Source: Cellvibrionales bacterium (GTDB taxonomy: Bacteria; Pseudomonadota; Gammaproteobacteria; Pseudomonadales; JAHEGP01). Taken from it: a stretch of DNA of 10,614 nucleotides. The stretch's first letter is position 1. Every line of letters starts with the position of its first letter. Made by a program: the position numbers and the translations under genes. This document shows positions 6,397-10,614 of the stretch, one piece after another. Under the pieces are notes generated by a model, which was not told the origin of the DNA, did not search any database, and saw only the letters and a program-made list of their open reading frames with translations. The DNA lies in the NCBI GenBank assembly GCA_024645065.1, contig JAHEGP010000092.1:1-10614 (forward strand), written 5' to 3'.

Positions 6397-7665
6397 ATGG
6401 ATCTGGTCCCTTACGCAATTCCGTTCTTTATATTGCTAATCCTGCTGGAAATTGGCTGGAGCTGGTACAAGCGCATCAACACGTATCGCATCAATGACTC
6501 CATCAACAGCCTCATGCTGGGAGTGCTGAGCACTTCCACCAAACTGGTTTTGCTGGACATCGGCGGACGTTTTTTCGGCGCCATCGAGCAAAGCACCGGG
6601 ATGTGGCGCTGGAGCGCAAACTCTGTATGGGCCTGGATCGCCGGTGTCTTGCTGTACGATTTCTGTTATTACTGGTTTCACCGCATCAGTCACGAGAGGC
6701 AGCTGTTTTGGGCATCTCACGTGGTGCATCACCAAAGCGAAGAGTACAACCTGTCGACGGCGCTGCGCCAAACCAGTTCGTCCTTTTTGTTGAGCTGGAT
6801 ATTTTACCTGCCCTGCTTTTTAGTGGGCATGCCAGCCAGCATGTTTGTGACTATCGCCTCGGCCCACCTGATTTACCAATTCTGGATTCATACCCGCTTC
6901 ATACCCAAACTGGGGCCCTTCGAGTGGCTCTTTATTTCGCCTTCCAATCACAGAGTGCATCATGGCCAGAACCCGGAGTACATCGACAAAAACCATGGCG
7001 GGCTGTTGATTATCTGGGACCGCATGTTCGGGACCTTCAAGGAAGAGGAAGACAGCATACCGGCGGTTTACGGCGTGCGCACCGTGCTGCACAGCTGGAA
7101 TCCACTGTGGGCAAATCTGCAAATTTATTGGCAAATGATTTGCGACGCCATCCACACCAGAAACCGCTCCGACAGCTGGAAAATATGGTGGTCTCCCACC
7201 GGCTGGCGCCCGGCCGACGTCATTGAGCGCTATCCTGTCGAGAAAAGTAAGCTCGAGCATTTCATCAAATACGACGTCAATCCCGGCGCCACGGCCAGTT
7301 GGTTGATAGCGGCTCATTTCGCCATCTGTCTCCCGTTGGTGGTTGCCTATGAAGCCGCGCTCAAGTCATTGCCACTGTTCTACAGCTGGGTCTACGTAGT
7401 GCTGCTTTGCCTCACTTTTTTTATCATGGGGGCTGCATTGCAGGGGCAGAAACGTCTGCTGCGCCTGGAGATACTGCGTTGGATACTGGTCGTTTTTGCG
7501 CTAGTGGCTGGTCGCTCCGTGCTGCCGGCGAATGCGGTGGGCTGGTCGCTCGCCTATCTGGTTACCAGCGCAGTGCTGATGGTTCTGGCGCTGCATAAAA
7601 CCGACACGCATGCCCCTGCTGACGCCGACAATTCCTACCGTGATCAGGTGGTGGGTTCTGCTTGA
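6397..7665 (+). CDS. Fatty acid hydroxylase / sterol desaturase family integral membrane protein
   Basis: 422-residue polytopic membrane protein of the diiron fatty-acid-hydroxylase superfamily, which hydroxylates or desaturates lipids using O2 at a histidine-ligated diiron centre. The histidine boxes are intact: HRISH (95-99), HVVHH (108-112) and HRVHH (185-189), with supporting H165 and NH at 199-200. Hydrophobic segments lie near residues 5-22, 75-93, 128-160, 300-325, 330-350 and 360-400. The first 220 residues carry the catalytic unit. The C-terminal 120 residues form an extra multi-helix membrane domain, a layout like that of bacterial relatives of alkylglycerol monooxygenase (TMEM195/AGMO); substrate remains unknown. 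GGAAGAG lies 10 bases before the ATG. The gene stands alone between tRNA genes, with none for a redox partner or lipid enzyme beside it. Confidence 0.88.
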   Translation: MDLVPYAIPFFILLILLEIGWSWYKRINTYRINDSINSLMLGVLSTSTKLVLLDIGGRFFGAIEQSTGMWRWSANSVWAWIAGVLLYDFCYYWFHRISHERQLFWASHVVHHQSEEYNLSTALRQTSSSFLLSWIFYLPCFLVGMPASMFVTIASAHLIYQFWIHTRFIPKLGPFEWLFISPSNHRVHHGQNPEYIDKNHGGLLIIWDRMFGTFKEEEDSIPAVYGVRTVLHSWNPLWANLQIYWQMICDAIHTRNRSDSWKIWWSPTGWRPADVIERYPVEKSKLEHFIKYDVNPGATASWLIAAHFAICLPLVVAYEAALKSLPLFYSWVYVVLLCLTFFIMGAALQGQKRLLRLEILRWILVVFALVAGRSVLPANAVGWSLAYLVTSAVLMVLALHKTDTHAPADADNSYRDQVVGSA

Positions 7666-7706
7666 GGATCATCGCCCCAAATCTCCCGACTCAGGATGAA
7701 ATGGCA

Positions 7707-7735
7707 TTGACCTGCACCGGCCTAGTCAGTATGAT
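7707..7735 (+). promoter_or_regulatory. Strong sigma70-type promoter of the tRNA-Pro/tRNA-His unit
   Basis: -35 TTGACC (7707-7712), exactly 17 bases of spacer, -10 TATGAT (7730-7735), five of six consensus positions each. The following GCCGTCC is a GC-rich discriminator of the kind found at stringently controlled stable-RNA promoters. The start would be near 7742, about 40 bases before tRNA-Pro. Confidence 0.75.
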
Positions 7736-7782
7736 GCCGTCCACTTTTCGGGGCAGACGCTTCGAATCGGCTTGTAAGGAAA

Positions 7783-7859
7783 CGGGGTATAGCGCAGTCT
7801 GGTAGCGCGCCTGCTTTGGGAGCAGGATGTCGGGAGTTCGAATCTCTCTACCCCGACCA
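7783..7859 (+). tRNA. tRNA-Pro (anticodon TGG)
   Basis: 77-nt tRNA with encoded CCA. Acceptor CGGGGTA/TACCCCG has the C1-G72 pair typical of bacterial proline tRNA. The anticodon stem CCTGC/GCAGG encloses TTTGGGA, anticodon TGG (7817-7819). The T stem contains one G-T wobble. Confidence 0.97.
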
Positions 7860-7870
7860 TTTTCCCAACA

Positions 7871-7897
7871 GCTTCCCGGCCCTTAGTCCCGGGAAGC
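7871..7897 (+). other. Hairpin between tRNA-Pro and tRNA-His
   Basis: A perfect 9-bp stem, GCTTCCCGG (7871-7879) with CCGGGAAGC (7889-7897), and a 9-base loop. No T-tract follows, so it is not a normal intrinsic terminator. It lies in the 85-base spacer of the tRNA transcript and may guide processing or only partly attenuate. Confidence 0.6.
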
Positions 7898-7944
7898 GTG
7901 GAACCGGGGCACGAATGTCGGCTACGGCATTGCTCCAAATTGTG

Positions 7945-8020
7945 GTGGCCGTAGCTCAGCTGGTAGAGCACAGGATTGTGACTCCTGAGGTCGCGGGTTC
8001 AAGACCCGTCGGCCACCCCA
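7945..8020 (+). tRNA. tRNA-His (anticodon GTG)
   Basis: 76-nt tRNA with encoded CCA. Anticodon stem CAGGA/TCCTG with loop TTGTGAC, anticodon GTG (7978-7980). The base before the usual 5' end (G at 7944) faces discriminator C73, giving the extra G-1:C73 pair that histidyl-tRNA synthetase requires, so the mature RNA should begin at 7944. Confidence 0.97.
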
Positions 8021-8071
8021 TCTTCCAATGACCTGCTCACCAACTCTGCTCGCAATGTCCCCTGCGAAGTG

Positions 8072-8111
8072 GCCTGGAGCTGCACGCACTGAGACATATC
8101 GCTCCCCAGGC
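8072..8111 (+). terminator. Weak candidate terminator after tRNA-His
   Basis: GCCTGGAGC (8072-8080) pairs with GCTCCCCAGGC (8101-8111), 9 pairs with a 2-base bulge and a 20-base loop, followed by TTGCCTCGTT. It is the only sizeable hairpin between tRNA-His and folD, but the loop is long and the T-tract poor. The rest of 8021-8310 has no gene I can support. Confidence 0.3.
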
Positions 8112-8310
8112 TTGCCTCGTTAAGGTAGTGGGCGCAGCCACACTTCCCCCGGATTACTGCTTCTCGCCCCGGACGGATTGAATCCCAATCCTGACCCCGG
8201 AAGAATGCAAGAAACTAATTGCTGCCAGCGCTAAAGCCGCTTTGCCCGCGGCACCAGCCGTGCGACAATAATATGTTCTTATAGCCCCTGGCCCAGCGGT
8301 GAGGACACGC

Positions 8311-9156
8311 ATGTCTCCCACAGTACTCGACGGTAAACAACTGGCACTGGAGTGCGAGGCGCAACTCGCCGTTCGCGTAGCCACTCTGAAAGATAGATCT
8401 TCTGGCAAGGCCCCTATTCTGGCGACCATTCTGGTGGGCGACGACCCGGCGTCCGCCACCTATGTAAGAATGAAGGGCAATGCCTGTCGCCGCATCGGTA
8501 TGGAGTCTATGGCCGTGGAGTTGCCGGCCAGCACGACAACCACTGAATTGCTGGCAACCATCGACCGTCTCAACGCCAATGCCGACGTGCACGGTATCCT
8601 GCTACAGCATCCCGTACCCGCGCATATTGATGAAAGAGCCTGCTTCGATGAAATTGCCCTCGCAAAAGACGTCGATGGCGTCACCTGTCTGGGCTTTGGT
8701 CGTATGAGCATGGGCGAAGAAGCCTATGGCTGCGCAACGCCCATGGGTATCATGCGGCTGCTGCGACACTACGAGATACTTCTCGAGGGCCAGCATGCCG
8801 TGGTCGTAGGCCGCAGTCCGATCCTGGGTAAGCCGATGGCGCTGATGCTGCTGCAGGCCAATGCCACCGTAACCATTTGCCACTCACGCACACGTGAGCT
8901 GGACAAACTGGTGCGACAGGCAGACATCGTGGTGGGCGCTGTGGGCCGCCCGGAATTTATAAAAGCTGACTGGATAAAGGACTCGGCGATAGTGGTCGAC
9001 GCAGGCTATCACCCCGGCGGCGTTGGGGATATTGAGCTCGGGGGGCTGGGCGATCGCATCTCGGCTTACACACCGGTACCCGGTGGTGTTGGTCCCATGA
9101 CGATCAATACGCTGATCATGCAAACCGTCGAGTCCGCCGAAAAAACACTGATTTGA
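8311..9156 (+). CDS. folD: Bifunctional methylenetetrahydrofolate dehydrogenase / methenyltetrahydrofolate cyclohydrolase FolD
   Basis: 281-residue cytosolic enzyme that converts 5,10-methylene-THF to 10-formyl-THF via methenyl-THF with NADP+, supplying formyl groups for purines and initiator tRNA. Catalytic residues align with the family: Y51 and K55 in TYVRMK, Q99 in GILLQHPVP, D122 in KDVDG. The nucleotide-binding loop is GRSPILGKPM (167-176) and the C-terminal signature PVPGGVGPMT is at 255-264. Length fits the usual 280-290. A GTG at 8299 could add four residues, but TGAGGA just before ATG 8311 is a good ribosome binding site for the shorter form. The 130-145 segment (RMSMGEEAYGCATP) departs from the common PCTP version. 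It is monocistronic; its stop overlaps the next gene's likely -35 box. Confidence 0.95.
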   Translation: MSPTVLDGKQLALECEAQLAVRVATLKDRSSGKAPILATILVGDDPASATYVRMKGNACRRIGMESMAVELPASTTTTELLATIDRLNANADVHGILLQHPVPAHIDERACFDEIALAKDVDGVTCLGFGRMSMGEEAYGCATPMGIMRLLRHYEILLEGQHAVVVGRSPILGKPMALMLLQANATVTICHSRTRELDKLVRQADIVVGAVGRPEFIKADWIKDSAIVVDAGYHPGGVGDIELGGLGDRISAYTPVPGGVGPMTINTLIMQTVESAEKTLI

Positions 9157-9181
9157 CAGCGAAACTTAAATCAAGGTTAAT
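9153..9181 (+). promoter_or_regulatory. Promoter of the beta-barrel gene, overlapping the folD stop
   Basis: -35 TTGACA (9153-9158, perfect consensus) contains the folD stop codon TGA (9154-9156). A 17-base AT-rich spacer leads to GTTAAT (9176-9181, four of six). The start would be near 9188, giving a leader of about 64 bases. Confidence 0.6.
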
Positions 9182-9219
9182 AAAGCCCGTGAGCAACCCC
9201 TTTTAGTACAAGGGCTTTT
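9182..9219 (+). terminator. Hairpin with short T-tract between folD and the barrel gene
   Basis: AAAGCCC (9182-9188) can pair with GGGCTTT (9212-9218). Alternatively CCCTT (9198-9202) pairs with AAGGG (9210-9214), followed by CTTTT. The two foldings share the GGG and exclude each other. It may terminate folD; if the promoter at 9153 is real, part of it also lies in the barrel gene's leader. Confidence 0.4.
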
Positions 9220-9251
9220 GCAGAGTTCGCACTGACCAAAAGGAGAAAATC

Positions 9252-9896
9252 ATGGCAATTCAAACAGCAGCAGTATTTGCCGTTTCCCTGGCACTGTGTG
9301 GCTATACCAGCATGGCCATTGCTTCTGAGCACACAGACTCCGATTACAGTGATTCTGCTTACCCTAGCGACAGCCAGAGCGGCGACCATGATATGGGTGT
9401 TTATCTTGGAGCCAGTGTCGGTGCGACCTGGTACTCCGATGACGGCAAGCTTGACGGCTACAAGCTCGACGACAGCGATATGGGATGGAGCCTCTACGGC
9501 GGCTACCGCATCAACCATTACCTCGGGATTGAGGGCGGATATGTCAACCTTGGCGAGTACAAGGCCACCAGCCGCAACAACAACACCGACGACAGTTTTC
9601 AGGCTTTTTACCTGGCAGCTGTGGGTATCCTGCCCCTGGGCGATCATTGGCAGCTTCGCGCGAAAGCCGGCGGCGGCATCATGAAACTGGACCAGTCCTT
9701 CTCCAACCAGGACGATGCCCGGGACGAGGGTGGCACCTACCTCGTGGGTGTCAGTGGCCGGTGGGCGCCAGAGTTTTTCCATGGCGTGGCGCTTAACCTG
9801 AATTACGATACCTACTTCTTTACCGTGGAACAACTGGACGTGGATTACGACCAGTGGGTCAGCCTGCTATCGCTCGGCGTTGAGTATATGTTCTAG
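9252..9896 (+). CDS. Small outer-membrane beta-barrel protein
   Basis: 214-residue exported protein. The signal peptide has a hydrophobic core at 5-17 and likely cleavage after AIA (22-24), though unusually its n-region (MAIQ) has no lysine or arginine. The first 30 mature residues are rich in Asp, Ser and Tyr and look unstructured. From about residue 48 the chain alternates amphipathic strands (MGVYLGASVGATWYS, MGWSLYGGYRIN, LGIEGGYVNLGEYK, QAFYLAAVGILPL, QLRAKAGGGIMKL, TYLVGVSGRW, VALNLNYDTYFF) and ends in LGVEYMF; the terminal Phe is the barrel-assembly signal of outer-membrane proteins. Eight strands and size match the OmpA-like barrel (outer membrane protein beta-barrel) superfamily. AGGAG lies 6 bases before the ATG. 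Ligand or role is unknown; OmpW-like or adhesin-like proteins are alternatives. Confidence 0.82.
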   Translation: MAIQTAAVFAVSLALCGYTSMAIASEHTDSDYSDSAYPSDSQSGDHDMGVYLGASVGATWYSDDGKLDGYKLDDSDMGWSLYGGYRINHYLGIEGGYVNLGEYKATSRNNNTDDSFQAFYLAAVGILPLGDHWQLRAKAGGGIMKLDQSFSNQDDARDEGGTYLVGVSGRWAPEFFHGVALNLNYDTYFFTVEQLDVDYDQWVSLLSLGVEYMF

Positions 9897-10112
9897 GGTC
9901 AGGCCGTTGCGGGCATGGCCTTGGTTGGCACCCAACAACTGCCATGTCGTTTCCAGGCCGACGTTCTGTCAGCTCTTCGCTATCCTTGCTGGAAAACCCG
10001 AAAACAATTCTATCGAAAAGCTCACGCCGCAGCCCCCCTATGCCTCGATCGCAACTTGAGCTGTCTAGCGCAGACTCACGGGTTGCTCCCGGGATCGACT
10101 GTTGCCGGGCGC
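9897..10112. other. Convergent intergenic region
   Basis: 216 bases between the barrel gene and meaB, which point at each other. No gene is supported; the plus-strand frame starting at 9915 runs antisense through meaB. An AGGCC/GGCCT pairing (about 9901-9923, 5-bp stem) just after the barrel stop is a poor terminator candidate. Confidence 0.45.
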
Positions 10113-10614
10113 CTAGAACAGATCGAGGATTTGCCGCGCGGCCACATAGGGCGTGAGCTGAGCTTCCCTGACCTTTTGTTCCAGCCCGGGCAGCAGGGCG
10201 CGAATATCCGGATTATTGCGCAATCTATTCTGCAACGCCTCAACAACCAGCTTATTCATCCAGTCGATGTTCTGGCGCGCTCGCTTCTGGCGAAAATAAT
10301 CGCTCTCGACGGCTTTGTGCTGGTAGTCCTCGATCATTTCCCACACATCCTGCAGGCGCCTGTTTTCGAGCGCAGAGCAGGTTAACACCCTGGGGGACCA
10401 GAATTCAGAGTGTTGTACCAGATGGAGTGCATTTTGGTAGTGACGCTGGGACATTTTGGCAAGCTGGACGCTTTCACCATCGGCCTTGTTGATAACCAGA
10501 CCGTCGACCATCTCCATAATACCCTTCTTGATTCCCTGAAGTTCATCGCCCGCATTGGGAATCATCAACACCAGGAAGAAGTCGACCATTGCCGCGACTT
10601 CAAACTCGGACTGC
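10113..10614 (-). CDS. meaB: Methylmalonyl-CoA mutase-associated GTPase MeaB (ArgK family), 5' end cut by window
   Basis: C-terminal 167 residues of a MeaB/ArgK G3E-type P-loop GTPase, which guards loading and reactivation of the B12-dependent methylmalonyl-CoA mutase. The visible part begins in the conserved GQSE region (read as QSEFEVAAMVDFF) and continues through PNAGDELQGIKKGIMEM, a family signature. The G4 guanine-specificity motif NKAD lies at 10479-10490. SPRVLTCSALENRRLQDVWEMI provides the G5-like serine-alanine element, and a C-terminal helical region typical of MeaB ends in ARQILDLF. The P-loop (G1) and switch regions are outside the window. Family length is about 310-330, so roughly half is visible. 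The usual partner gene for the mutase is not in the window and may lie beyond 10614. Confidence 0.92.
   Translation of the reverse strand, partial: QSEFEVAAMVDFFLVLMIPNAGDELQGIKKGIMEMVDGLVINKADGESVQLAKMSQRHYQNALHLVQHSEFWSPRVLTCSALENRRLQDVWEMIEDYQHKAVESDYFRQKRARQNIDWMNKLVVEALQNRLRNNPDIRALLPGLEQKVREAQLTPYVAARQILDLF

Noticed and set aside
7816..8031. 71-codon frame across tRNA-Pro and tRNA-His
   Set aside because: It is made of tRNA sequence and the spacer hairpin; both tRNAs fold canonically.
9915..10385. 156-codon plus-strand open frame
   Set aside because: Most of it is antisense to the well-supported meaB coding sequence; composition follows the opposite strand.

Overview
The window looks like the chromosome of a Gram-negative gammaproteobacterium, probably a marine or environmental lineage. 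The evidence is two exported proteins that look like outer-membrane proteins, a PspA/YiaA membrane-stress pair, folD beside tRNA genes, CCA-encoding tRNAs, and a long MFS-acyltransferase-ligase fusion of a type I know from gammaproteobacteria. The family or genus cannot be fixed from the sequence alone. I see no phage, IS element, integrase or CRISPR array; the region reads as ordinary chromosome with some lineage-specific genes.

Layout. (1) 1-2661, minus: the N-terminal 887 codons of a lysophospholipid remodelling fusion (LplT-like MFS, then PlsC-type acyltransferase, then an AMP-ligase-like domain), cut by the window edge. Its ligase domain has lost recognisable catalytic motifs. (2) 2790-3524, plus: a helix-turn-helix regulator divergent from the fusion, across a 128-bp gap holding an imperfect inverted repeat. 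(3) 3689-4671, plus: a two-gene operon of a YiaA-like two-helix membrane protein and a PspA/IM30 (YjfJ-like) coiled-coil protein. (4) 4969-5742, minus: an unrecognised exported protein with a 16-bp perfect palindrome just upstream. (5) 6101-8020: tRNA-Arg(TCT) on minus, a fatty-acid-hydroxylase/sterol-desaturase family membrane protein on plus, then tRNA-Pro(TGG) and tRNA-His(GTG) on plus behind a clear sigma70-type promoter. (6) 8311-9156, plus: folD. (7) 9252-9896, plus: a small outer-membrane beta-barrel protein whose likely promoter overlaps the folD stop codon. (8) 10113-10614, minus: the C-terminal part of the MeaB/ArgK GTPase, cut by the window edge.

How the genes fit together. Several products act on the envelope: phospholipid repair (fusion), inner-membrane maintenance (YiaA/PspA), lipid hydroxylation (hydroxylase) and two exported proteins. 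Apart from the YiaA-PspA pair they are separate transcription units, so a shared role is only a suggestion. FolD (one-carbon metabolism), MeaB (B12-dependent methylmalonyl-CoA mutase chaperone) and the tRNAs are housekeeping. I found no clearly new multi-gene system. The observations most worth following are the apparently dead adenylation domain in the fusion, the palindrome at 5768-5783, the leader architecture upstream of the 9252 barrel gene, and the paired direct repeats flanking the tRNA/hydroxylase block.
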